Origin: Candidatus Oleimmundimicrobium americanum
GTDB taxonomy: Bacteria > Actinomycetota > Aquicultoria > UBA3085 > Oleimmundimicrobiaceae
Assembly: GCA_002366545.1 (NCBI GenBank)
Contig: DFBH01000032.1
Span: forward strand, 1 to 39,089
Direction: 5' to 3'
DNA length: 39,089 nucleotides
The notes under the pieces are model-generated. The model ran no database searches and was not told where the DNA came from. It was given only the letters and a program-made list of their open reading frames with translations. This document shows positions 25,335 through 32,976 of this stretch, in pieces; positions within the stretch are counted from its first letter, which is position 1, and each line of letters begins with the position of its first letter. The position numbers were made by a program, and so were the translations under genes.

Positions 25335-25513
25335 TACAACACCTCTCTAAGATATATATTCCGTGAGAACAAGCTCTTGTTTTTGTATAAATATACGAAG
25401 AAACGAGCATAAGGATACTCCCGAAAAAAAGATTTTCCACGCAAATGATAACATAACCGCAAAACCTTACAATAATTGAGCAACCAAAATTCCCTTGAAA
25501 CGTTATTATATAT

Positions 25514-25529
25514 AAATAAAGCTTTATTT
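25514..25529. promoter_or_regulatory. 16-bp AT-rich palindrome upstream of the subtilase gene
   Basis: AAATAAAGCTTTATTT is a perfect palindrome about 50 bp before the start codon of the protease gene. No confident -35/-10 pair was seen with it. Confidence 0.3.
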
Positions 25530-25578
25530 GTCTCAAGCAATCTAGTAAATTTGACGATAAAATTATAGGTGATACATT

Positions 25579-27762
25579 TTGAAAAAAAACTTATTGAAAG
25601 TTACTTTACAAAAATTATTTATCTCTTTTGTTGCTTTGATTTTGACGTTTTGCCTGCCCGTTCAAGTTCTGGCAACACCTCAAGCTGAATTCTTTACAAC
25701 CCCGCCCGCAATTCGCGACATCGAGCTTCGAGCCGAAGAGAACAATTTTTCGACTTGCTTTGTATCCAACGAGCTCCTCGTTAAATTCAAGGCGGGAACC
25801 GGCCAAAAAGAAATCGACCAATTGAACGAAAAATTTGGGGCAAAGATTGTAGAAAAAATTCCCTCTATAGAAGTCTATCGCCTTAAGATTACAAACAACG
25901 CTCTTCCGGCGCTCATAGAAAAATACAATGAAAATCCAATCGTTGAATTTGCCGAGCCAAACAGCATACACAAAAAATGCGTTGTCCCAAATGACCCCCT
26001 CTATTCCAATCAGTGGGCGCTCCCCAAAATTCAAGCCGAATCGGCGTGGGACGTGGAAACCGGCTCAACCACGCCAATGACTATAGCTATTCTCGATACG
26101 GGAATAGACGCAAGCCACCCCGAATTTTCAGGAAAAATAGTCGCGGGATATGATTTCGTCAATAACGATTCCTACCCTTCGGATGATAATGCTGTTAGTC
26201 ACGGCACAGCCGTGGCAAGCATAGCCGCCGCCCTTACAAATAACGGCGCGGGAATCGCCGGGCTCTCCTGGGGAGCAAAAATCATGCCCGTGAAAGTTCT
26301 TGACTCTAACGGGGAGGGAAACAGTACCAATGTTATCGGTGGAATAATGTATGCCGCGAACAAAGGAGCAAATGTAATTAATTTAAGCTTAGGCAGCCCG
26401 ACCCCATCGTCATCAATTGAACAAGCCATAAATTACGCCAGAGACAAGGGCTGCGTCATAGTGGCAGCCGCGGGAAATTACCTTGAAAATAAACCTTTCC
26501 CATATACTTGTTACCCCGCAGCCTACGACGGTGTAATCGCGGTATCGGCAACAAATGAATCCGATGGTCATCCTGACTGGTCAAACAGCGGTCCTTTTGT
26601 GGATGTTTCGGCCCCGGGCAGTAATATCTTCGTGGCAACCATGGTTGTTTCCAATCCAAGCATGCCTTATAGTTCCTCTTACTATGGCACATCGGCCGCC
26701 GCTCCTTATGTATCAGCCCTTGCCGCCCTCATATTGAGCAAATACCCCACGCTGACTCCCGCCGAAGTCGAAAACATGATCATTCAAGGCGTAGATGATT
26801 TGGGCAGCTCGGGTTATGACAACTATTTTGGATACGGCAGGATAAACGCCTTAAAAGTATTTAAAGTCGAACGCATATATGGCTCAATGAGATATTTAAC
26901 CGCCGTAAATATCTCTAAAAAAGGCTGGGCCACCTCACCAACGGTTGTGATAGCCACAGGCGAAAGTTTCCCTGACGCTCTGGCCGGAGCAGCCCTTGCC
27001 GGAAAATACAACTGTCCGATTCTGCTCACGCCCAAAACATCCGCGCCAACAGAGGTCTTAAATGAAATATCGCGCCTCGGCGCAACTACAGCCTATATTT
27101 TAGGAGGAGCGGGAGCAATTTCAGATACGGTAGTTAGTCAACTGAAATCCCGCGGATTATCCGTAACCATCAGACTATCCGGTTCAGATAGATATGAAAC
27201 GGCATCGGCAATCGCCAAAGAGGTCGGCGCAAGCGGCACCGCGATAATCGCAACCGGCGAGAATTTTCCCGACGCTCTGGCCGCGTCGAGTATGGCCGCG
27301 AGCCAAAACATACCAATATTGCTTGTTTCCAAAAACTCCATTCCGGAGGCCACAAACCAGGCATTACTCGATTTGGGAATCACTCAAACCATCATAGTCG
27401 GAGGATTCGCGGTCATTTCAAGCGAAGCGGAAGCCAACCTTCCCGGCCCGACAAGATTATCCGGAGCGGATCGGTATAAAACCGCCGCTGAAATCGTGAA
27501 ATACGCGCAAGCAAATTACGGCCTTTCCTGGACCAAGCCCGTCATAGCAACGGGCGAGAATTTTCCCGACGCGCTGGGAGGCGGTGCTTTTGCATGCAAA
27601 AGCGGCAGTCCGTTGCTGATAACATCCTCCGGTTCTTTGCCGGAAACCATAAACTCCATCCTATCCACAAACGCGTACTCTTCTGAAAAAGTCTATGTTT
27701 TGGGCGGAACCGGCGCCGTCTCCAACACCGTCGTAACCCAAATAGCATCGATTATACAATGA
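25579..27762 (+). CDS. secreted subtilisin-like protease with three CWB2 repeats
   Basis: This exported 727-residue S8 serine protease has a signal peptide (about 1-33), a prodomain of the I9 or fervidolysin type (about 58-135, LLVKFKAGTGQKEIDQL ... VEFAEPNSIHK), and a catalytic domain (about 150-425) with Asp173 (AILDTGID), His208 (SHGTAVAS), the oxyanion region AAAGNY and Ser372 (YGTSAAAPYVS). Three CWB2 repeats follow from about residue 431; the first is degenerate (RIYGSMRYLTA), the others typical (RLSGSDRYETA, RLSGADRYKTA). It is expected to be wall-bound and to digest proteins at the cell surface, which fits the peptide importer in the window. The TTG start follows AGGTGAT. Confidence 0.94.
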   Translation: MKKNLLKVTLQKLFISFVALILTFCLPVQVLATPQAEFFTTPPAIRDIELRAEENNFSTCFVSNELLVKFKAGTGQKEIDQLNEKFGAKIVEKIPSIEVYRLKITNNALPALIEKYNENPIVEFAEPNSIHKKCVVPNDPLYSNQWALPKIQAESAWDVETGSTTPMTIAILDTGIDASHPEFSGKIVAGYDFVNNDSYPSDDNAVSHGTAVASIAAALTNNGAGIAGLSWGAKIMPVKVLDSNGEGNSTNVIGGIMYAANKGANVINLSLGSPTPSSSIEQAINYARDKGCVIVAAAGNYLENKPFPYTCYPAAYDGVIAVSATNESDGHPDWSNSGPFVDVSAPGSNIFVATMVVSNPSMPYSSSYYGTSAAAPYVSALAALILSKYPTLTPAEVENMIIQGVDDLGSSGYDNYFGYGRINALKVFKVERIYGSMRYLTAVNISKKGWATSPTVVIATGESFPDALAGAALAGKYNCPILLTPKTSAPTEVLNEISRLGATTAYILGGAGAISDTVVSQLKSRGLSVTIRLSGSDRYETASAIAKEVGASGTAIIATGENFPDALAASSMAASQNIPILLVSKNSIPEATNQALLDLGITQTIIVGGFAVISSEAEANLPGPTRLSGADRYKTAAEIVKYAQANYGLSWTKPVIATGENFPDALGGGAFACKSGSPLLITSSGSLPETINSILSTNAYSSEKVYVLGGTGAVSNTVVTQIASIIQ

Positions 27763-27828
27763 TTGTGCAATAAACCATTAACAGAAGATTTTTATTCTTT
27801 ACAAACCAAACCTTCCCAAAAATTCCTC

Positions 27829-27868
27829 TTGACATTCATTATCGGATTATCGATAATCCGATAATGAA
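27829..27868 (+). promoter_or_regulatory. ArsR-type promoter inside a 34-bp perfect palindrome
   Basis: TTGACA (27829-27834), a 17-bp spacer and GATAAT (27852-27857) form a near-consensus promoter. A perfect 34-bp palindrome (27835-27868; arms TTCATTATCGGATTATC and its complement) fills the spacer, the -10 element and the start of transcription. It holds repeated ATTATCG/CGATAAT half-sites, suggesting binding of two regulator dimers. It precedes the ArsR-family gene, so autorepression is likely. Confidence 0.85.
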
Positions 27869-27899
27869 GAGGTTAACAGCTTTAGGGGGATTAGACAAA

Positions 27900-28283
27900 A
27901 TGACAAACAAGCTAATGGACATGGAGAAAGTTCTCAAAGCATTGGCATATCACAAGAGATTGGATATCTTGGGTCTGTTATTCAAAAAAAAGGAAGCTCA
28001 CGTATGCGAAATTGCCGATATGCTTGAGTTGCCACTGGTAACGGTTTCTCGAAATCTATCAACTCTCACCAGAGCCAACCTGATAAGAGCACGGCAAAAA
28101 GGATCTTTTCTCTATTATTCAATTAACCCAAATCAAGACCATTTCGCTAAATCGATTCTATCTATATTAAAATCTAACCTTGCAGGAAAAAAATACTTAA
28201 TAAGCTATTCGGAAGCTCGGTTACTCGACCCAAGAATAAGACAATCGTTGAAGAACTTCATAGAACCCGAGCCGGAAAGATAA
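27900..28283 (+). CDS. ArsR-family winged-helix repressor
   Basis: This 127-residue ArsR/SmtB-type regulator has the helix-turn-helix VCEIADMLELPLVTVSRNLSTLTRANLIRAR and a wing KGSFLYYSI. A single cysteine (in AHVCEIAD) sits where ArsR proteins often bind arsenite, but the usual CxC pair is missing, so the inducer is uncertain. The start at 27900 is preferred: GGGGG lies nine bases upstream, while the ATG at 27864 coincides with the predicted transcription start. No efflux or reductase gene follows. A shorter version of its operator lies just downstream of the gene. Confidence 0.85.
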   Translation: MTNKLMDMEKVLKALAYHKRLDILGLLFKKKEAHVCEIADMLELPLVTVSRNLSTLTRANLIRARQKGSFLYYSINPNQDHFAKSILSILKSNLAGKKYLISYSEARLLDPRIRQSLKNFIEPEPER

Positions 28284-28357
28284 ATATAATTTTCACCCAT
28301 TATTTTTCCACAAATCATTATTTTTATAAAATGTATGCCTTTAACTGCTCATTTACG

Positions 28358-28381
28358 CATTATCGATAATCCGATAATGAA
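28358..28381 (+). promoter_or_regulatory. second, shortened copy of the ArsR operator
   Basis: This copy of the 27835-27868 palindrome lacks eight bases in the left half (CATTATCG joined to ATAATCCGATAATG). It keeps the central ATTATCGATAAT core and the right arm. A GATAAT (28365-28370) with TTAACT (28341-28346) 18 bp upstream could be a promoter. No gene of normal size follows. Confidence 0.65.
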
Positions 28382-28439
28382 TAAGGCAGGAAGGTGCTGT
28401 GGTGGCTCTTCTCTGCACCAAAGGATAGGTGTTTCTTAA
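28377..28439 (+). other. 20-codon ORF starting in the second operator
   Basis: An ATG in the right arm of the shortened operator opens a 20-residue frame, MNKAGRCCGGSS and eight more residues, then TAA. A CCGGS start directly under an ArsR-type operator could be the stub of a lost metal-resistance gene or a small thiol peptide. There is no ribosome site, so translation would be leaderless. Weak evidence. Confidence 0.2.
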
Positions 28440-28454
28440 ATCGGATACTGCGCT

Positions 28455-28580
28455 ATCTGTTACGCGAAGAGCAGAATCCCCTCGCTCGCTCGTCACGTCA
28501 TTACGAGTCCCAACTTGTCGAAACGATATAATCCTCTTGAGACTGCTGCGCCCTTCGGGCTCGCAGTGACACCTATTATG
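28455..28580. repeat. diverged GAGATTGC-type repeats
   Basis: Contains CGTCATTACGAG, then GAGACTGCTGCGCCCTTCGGGCTCGCAGTGAC-like sequence (readable as GAGACTGCTGCG, a CCCTTCGGG loop and CTCGCAGTGAC). It matches the plan of the GAGATTGC ... CTCGCAATGACG repeats elsewhere. The rest of the 28284-28682 spacer holds the operator described separately. Confidence 0.55.
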
Positions 28581-28682
28581 TAATCTTTACAGAGAATAGC
28601 GACACCTTTTGTCGTGTTTCTTTATAAATCATTGGTGTTAGTGTAAAATTACGAAGATTAAAACCTGCTTTTGGAGAAATTA

Positions 28683-30752
28683 ATGGAAAATGGCACAAGT
28701 CCTGAAGATTTAAATACAGAGGATAAGATAGAAGAAAATACGATACCGAAAAAAAAGAGCCCCATCGGCGATGTAATTTCTTATTGGGCGCTGTTGACCA
28801 TAGCGTTTTTGGTGCCGCTTGTGATAAGCAAGATAACATATGATTCATTTGACCTTGCCAAATTACTAACGATTCAAATACTTATCGCCATCGCGATAAT
28901 TGCCCGGCTCATCAAATTCGCGAAAAACGGAGAGTTTTCATTTAAAAGAAGCGCTTTGGATTTACCGATAATTGCCTTCTTGGCCGCAAATATACTTGCC
29001 ACCATCTTTTCCGTTAATCCGAAATTAAGCTTCATGGGAGGATATAAACGCTACGAGGGATTGTTTACAATAATAAGTTACGGACTTTTGTATTGGCTGG
29101 CCGTAAATATATTAAATGAGAAAAGAATTAAAACTTTTATTATGGCTGCTCTTGCAAGTTCTTCGCTTGTCGCTTCATACGGAATACTTCAACACTTCAA
29201 CCTCAATTTCTTTAAAATACCCTCCACCCCACTTCCCTCTTCTACGTGGGGAAACTCGGCTTATTTGGGTTCATACTTAACTTTGATGGTTCCCGTCGCC
29301 ATCGGTTTCGCCCTTTCGGAAAAATCTCTCCCAAAAAGATTGATTGCAATTTTCGCGGGTCTATCCTGTCTTGTATGCATAATTATCACTTATTCCCGCG
29401 CCGCGTGGGTCGGAACCTTCGCGGGAATAATTATTATTGCCTTTTTTGCCGCAAAAAAATTCAAAATCCTAAAAAGCAAAAGGACTCTTTATACCCTTGG
29501 CGCCATATTGTTAATAACTATATCCATCATCACCTTCACTCAAAATCCGGTAAAAAACGAGATAAGTTCAGCGTTTAATTTAAAGAGCGGGACAGTTGGC
29601 ACGAGATTAAGTCTATGGAAATCAAGTGTAAAGATGGTTTTAGATAAACCCATTTTTGGGTTCGGGCAAGAAACATTAGATATTGCCAACCCACCATATC
29701 TTTCCGAGGAATTGCACAAACTTGAAGCACGGGTCGCGTTTGACAGAACCCACAACGAAATATTGCAGGTTGCGACGACAACGGGCCTTTTGGGACTCGC
29801 CGCGTATCTCTGGATTATCTTCATGTTTTTTAAAGAAAATATCAAACGGCTAAAATCAGAAGAAAAAATGAAATTTTGGCACATAGGACTTTTTACAGGA
29901 TGCATAGCTTATTTAATTCAAGCGCAGTTTACCGTGAGCGTCATAGGACTTGGGGGAATGTTCTGGCTAACGGTCGGGGCAACCATGGCAACAAACCGAG
30001 GATTTAAAAAAACCGTCTTAAATTTAAAAACCAAAAAATTTCTAAGTTATGTTTTGGCCGGAATACTAACCCTATTGTTTTTATCTTTTTTAACCGCGCC
30101 CGCAGTAAAAATTTATTTTGCCGACTATAATTACAAAAAAGGGTTGAAAGCCGAAATAACCGGAGAAAAAGAACAGGCAGTAACCTTTTTTGAGCAAGCG
30201 ACCGAATTAAATGAAACAATCGATACTTATCACGCAAAGCTGGCCGGCTATTACAGAACGCTCGCGGATTCCGCGCAAGGAAGCGATAAAGACGACTACT
30301 ACAAAAAATCGTTGGAAGCTTATGAGCAAACATTGAAACTAAACCCATACTATGTGCCCGCTCACATAAATAAGGGAGAGATATACAGATATTTTGCCGA
30401 TGAAGACCCGGCATTAATTGACAAAGCCATCGAAAGTTACCGCCGGGCCACGGAGATAAATCCGTCGGTGGTTGAGGGTTACATAGGGCTTGGCGCGATG
30501 TATCTACAGAAAGAAGAATATGACCGGGCGATAATTGAGCTCAACAGGGCCATAGAGGTTAACAAAAATAATACAAAAGTTTACTGCATACTGGGGATTG
30601 TCTACCTCAAAAAAGATATGGAAGACGAAGCCATAGACGCCGTGCTTACCGCCTTAAAACTCGACCCGGATAATATGGAAATAGAAAACCTCTTACACGA
30701 AATGGAAGCAGCCATTCAAAAGGGAACTAAACCCTCATTTGTTCTTCGATAA
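28683..30752 (+). CDS. O-antigen ligase-like membrane protein with C-terminal TPRs
   Basis: This 689-residue protein of the Wzy_C/WaaL-like superfamily carries a glutamate-rich N-terminus, then about 10-12 transmembrane helices (30-480) with the periplasmic-loop region FGQETLD ... RVAFDRTHNEILQVATTTGLLGLAAY typical of the family, and YSRAAWVG before it. A C-terminal TPR region (about 500-680) has repeats such as AYEQTLKLNPYYVPAHINKG and AIIELNRAIEVNKNNTKVY. Such proteins polymerise or transfer surface glycans, including glycosylation of surface proteins in Gram-positives. The ATG at 28683 follows GGAG at good spacing. It could modify the CWB2 proteins or a wall polysaccharide; that link is inference. 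Confidence 0.88.
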   Translation: MENGTSPEDLNTEDKIEENTIPKKKSPIGDVISYWALLTIAFLVPLVISKITYDSFDLAKLLTIQILIAIAIIARLIKFAKNGEFSFKRSALDLPIIAFLAANILATIFSVNPKLSFMGGYKRYEGLFTIISYGLLYWLAVNILNEKRIKTFIMAALASSSLVASYGILQHFNLNFFKIPSTPLPSSTWGNSAYLGSYLTLMVPVAIGFALSEKSLPKRLIAIFAGLSCLVCIIITYSRAAWVGTFAGIIIIAFFAAKKFKILKSKRTLYTLGAILLITISIITFTQNPVKNEISSAFNLKSGTVGTRLSLWKSSVKMVLDKPIFGFGQETLDIANPPYLSEELHKLEARVAFDRTHNEILQVATTTGLLGLAAYLWIIFMFFKENIKRLKSEEKMKFWHIGLFTGCIAYLIQAQFTVSVIGLGGMFWLTVGATMATNRGFKKTVLNLKTKKFLSYVLAGILTLLFLSFLTAPAVKIYFADYNYKKGLKAEITGEKEQAVTFFEQATELNETIDTYHAKLAGYYRTLADSAQGSDKDDYYKKSLEAYEQTLKLNPYYVPAHINKGEIYRYFADEDPALIDKAIESYRRATEINPSVVEGYIGLGAMYLQKEEYDRAIIELNRAIEVNKNNTKVYCILGIVYLKKDMEDEAIDAVLTALKLDPDNMEIENLLHEMEAAIQKGTKPSFVLR

Positions 30753-31577
30753 ATCTAAATTTATATCGTAAAACCAGCTTATTTCGCTACTACCCTCAGA
30801 TCTAACTCCTTCTATTACCAATCTTACGCTTTTATTTTTCTTGGTATCAAGAGGCGCAAAACCGAGGTATCCTTCAACAGTTTTCCCTGACCCTATGGTG
30901 TCAAATATCTTTGCCGCTTCCTCGGTAGACGCATTCGCCTGCATGCCCTTCTCGTCAACCAGGACGGCGCTATGTCTGGCGTTTAATAAAACATCATCTT
31001 TGCCATTATTTTCAACCCTTAAAACGACAAGTGTTCTTCTCGGAAGAACAAACACCTTTGCTACCTCAACTTTTAAATCTCTTTCCGTTTGAGACGCATT
31101 GACCGTAAAAATGCTTTCGGAAAGCGATTTTTTGTCGCGCAAGTAATCAACGATTTTCCAATCGTCGTTTATTTTTTCAAGCCTCATCGGCCCGTCGATT
31201 CGGCGGACATCCCGCATTTTTTCCCCGGTTTCGGTCAATGTGTTTGTCGCTATCAAAAGCGCCTGCATATCAACGGTCGCGCTCAATTTTGAGACTTTGG
31301 TTACGGCTAATTTCTTTGTTTCAATCTCAATGGTTGTTTTAATGGGAAGGTCTTTGCCAATTTCGTCTTCCAGCTCTTTAAAAAGCGTAAAATCTAAAGC
31401 TTCTTTTGCCGTTAAATCTTTTTGCTTGGCAAAATCGTCATTTTCAATGGCTTTCAGGTATTCCTTCACAACCTTTTCAACTTCGGCTTTCTCCTCTGAG
31501 TTGTTGGCGCAACTTGCCAAAGAAAAACATAAAAGGAGAAGTAAAACAACTATTAGAGTTTTCTTCAAAAATTTCAT
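30735..31577 (-). CDS. lipoprotein with NTF2-like and beta-sandwich domains
   Basis: This 280-residue predicted lipoprotein has a signal peptide ending in the lipobox LASC (Cys23). A SnoaL/NTF2-like region follows (about 30-150, VEKVVKEYLKAIENDDFAKQKDL ... GPMRLEKINDDWKIVDY), then a beta-rich domain (about 165-275, LVVLRVENNGKDDVLLNARHSAVL ... GYLGFAPLD) like DUF4352-type extracellular domains. No catalytic residues are evident; it is likely a surface binding or assembly factor. Its 3' end overlaps the convergent O-antigen ligase-like gene by 18 bp. Function unknown. Confidence 0.78.
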   Translation of the reverse strand: MKFLKKTLIVVLLLLLCFSLASCANNSEEKAEVEKVVKEYLKAIENDDFAKQKDLTAKEALDFTLFKELEDEIGKDLPIKTTIEIETKKLAVTKVSKLSATVDMQALLIATNTLTETGEKMRDVRRIDGPMRLEKINDDWKIVDYLRDKKSLSESIFTVNASQTERDLKVEVAKVFVLPRRTLVVLRVENNGKDDVLLNARHSAVLVDEKGMQANASTEEAAKIFDTIGSGKTVEGYLGFAPLDTKKNKSVRLVIEGVRSEGSSEISWFYDINLDLSKNK

Positions 31578-31659
31578 ATGAGATTCACCTTTCTATTTTT
31601 ATTATCAACATAAATAACTAAAAAAGCATTATAACAGAAAATGTGGGTTGCGCTCCACC

Positions 31660-31960
31660 GGAAAATGAAAAGTGGGAAATCAGCCCTCAGCCTCCAGCCG
31701 TCAGGAGAGACGAAAGAGCAGATAGAGTATAGAATATGGAGTATGGAGTATGGTAAAACCGGCAATCTGGCCAAAGCACAGCTCCTGTATCAGGCAAACT
31801 ACCGACTGATAGAGCTTAGAGCTTGGAGTATGGAGTATAGAATATGGCGTATGGTTGAAAGCATAGAGCGCGGAGCTTGGAGCGGAGAGCTAAAACCAGC
31901 TTCCAGCCCCAGCTTCCAGTCTCCAGGAAAGCCAAAAAACTTTTTACTAATTATGGTTTT
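31660..31960. repeat. composite heptad repeat block
   Basis: CAGCCCT/CAGCCTC/CAGCCGT heptads (31682-31705) are followed by a long AGAGCnn/GGAGTAT/AGAATAT array and more CAGCnnC heptads (31897-31927), then TTTTTACTAATTATGG. Part of it (31715-31822) is an exact copy of 32460-32567. Confidence 0.75.
31715..31822 (+). repeat. 108-bp exact duplicate, copy 1
   Basis: Identical base for base to 32460-32567. It combines a 7-bp array (AGAGTAT, AGAATAT, GGAGTAT) with a non-array core that begins GGCAATCTGGCCAAAGC and ends in AAACTACCGACTGATAGAG. Fragments of the core occur inverted near 9515 and 12165. Confidence 0.9.
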
Positions 31961-31969
31961 TAAAAACCC

Positions 31970-32140
31970 GTGGGTCGGACAAAGCAAAACTTGAGGCCGC
32001 CCCGATGAAGCGAGCGGAGGGCCGGAAAGCGAACAAAGTGAGCGCCCGAGAATCTGTCTGAGCGCAAGCGAGTTATTCTCGGCCCGCCCGGAGCGAGTAA
32101 AGTCGCGGATACGGCCGAGTGTGGAGCGTGTTCGACCCAC
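31970..32140. mobile_element. 171-bp TIR-bounded element (MITE-like)
   Basis: Terminal inverted repeats GTGGGTCGGAC and GTGGGTCGAAC (one mismatch in 11) bound a GC-rich interior unlike its surroundings. The interior has an inner stem (CCGAGAAT with ATTCTCGG, about 32048-32081) and phrases such as GAGCGCAAGCGAG. No protein is encoded. The left and right flanks resemble those of the diverged copy at 16320-16475, consistent with a non-autonomous mobile unit. Confidence 0.5.
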
Positions 32141-32193
32141 AAAATAAATATAATTGAATAAACAAAAACAAATCAGCTGTTATGATTAAAACC

Positions 32194-32325
32194 GAGATTG
32201 CCGCGTCGCCTACGGCTCCTCGCAATGACGAATGGGTTTGAGATTGCTTCAGTCGCTTCGCCTCGCAATGACTGCAAAATGGACGTCACTGCGAGCGACC
32301 AAAGGGAGTGTGGCAGTCTGGTTGT
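32194..32325 (+). repeat. 132-bp exact duplicate of GAGATTGC-type repeat, copy 1
   Basis: Identical to 32588-32719. It contains two GAGATTGC ... CTCGCAATGAC units and a GTCACTGCGAGCGACC half in the opposite sense, so each unit can fold into a hairpin. Confidence 0.9.
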
Positions 32326-32342
32326 AGTCTTGAGATTGCCGC

Positions 32343-32390
32343 GTCACCCCCACCCCAACCCTCCCCCGTCAAGGGGGAGGGGGAGAATAG
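32343..32390. repeat. CCCTCCCCCGTCAAGGGGGA palindromic repeat
   Basis: CACCCCCACCCCAACCCTCC followed by CCCGTCAAGGGGGAGGG. The same unit lies inverted at 23069-23105, and a diverged form (CCCCTCCCATCAAGGGAG) lies near 34877. Confidence 0.75.
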
Positions 32391-32459
32391 TTTGGCTCCA
32401 TTGGAAATTGGGAAATCAGCTGCCAGCTTCCAGTCACCAGCTTTCAGGGAAAACAGCGG

Positions 32460-32567
32460 AGAGCAGATAGAGTATAGAATATGGAGTATGGAGTATGGTA
32501 AAACCGGCAATCTGGCCAAAGCACAGCTCCTGTATCAGGCAAACTACCGACTGATAGAGCTTAGAGC
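32460..32567 (+). repeat. 108-bp exact duplicate, copy 2
   Basis: Identical to 31715-31822, 745 bp away and in the same orientation. Preceded by CAGCTGC/CAGCTTC/CAGTCAC/CAGCTTT heptads (32418-32447). Confidence 0.9.
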
Positions 32568-32587
32568 ATGAGAGTGGGAGAGAAACT

Positions 32588-32719
32588 GAGATTGCCGCGT
32601 CGCCTACGGCTCCTCGCAATGACGAATGGGTTTGAGATTGCTTCAGTCGCTTCGCCTCGCAATGACTGCAAAATGGACGTCACTGCGAGCGACCAAAGGG
32701 AGTGTGGCAGTCTGGTTGT
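32588..32719 (+). repeat. 132-bp exact duplicate of GAGATTGC-type repeat, copy 2
   Basis: Identical to 32194-32325, offset 394 bp. A further GAGATTGCTTCGG ... CTCGCAATGACG unit follows at 32727-32760. Confidence 0.9.
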
Positions 32720-32908
32720 GGTCTTTGAGATTGCTTCGGCTAAAGCCTCGCAATGACGAAACAAACCAGGGGCTTCGCGCAATGACGAGGGAAATGACGC
32801 GGGGAGATATATAGATGTGAGGGAAAGGACAAAAAGAATGTTACTGTAAGCAATATGCCCACAATGACACGGGAAAACCAATGTAAAACAACTTAAAAAA
32901 GGGCAAAA

Positions 32909-32941
32909 AAAGAACCCCGCAAAATTTCTGCGGGGTTCTTT
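32909..32941 (-). terminator. strong terminator of the CWB2 surface protein gene
   Basis: AAAGAACCCCGCA and TGCGGGGTTCTTT form a perfect 13-bp stem around a 7-base loop. On the minus strand it is followed by a T-run (TTTTTTTG counted with the stem end). It lies 36 bp after the stop codon at 32977 and could also work from the plus side. Confidence 0.92.
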
Positions 32942-32976
32942 AAGTTCAACAATCAATTCAACAACTATATCCAAGC

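Noticed and set aside
27864..27899. Upstream ATG for the ArsR-type gene
   Set aside because: It lies at the predicted transcription start inside the operator and has no ribosome site; the ATG at 27900 has a strong one.
31660..31960. CRISPR-like array
   Set aside because: The 7-bp units have no constant 24-37-bp repeat and no unique spacers, and there are no cas genes.
31641..32974. Several frames of 60-137 codons in the repeat spacer
   Set aside because: They translate GAGATTGC-type and heptad repeats (RLLAMTNGFEIASVASPRN-like peptides), a common source of false gene calls.
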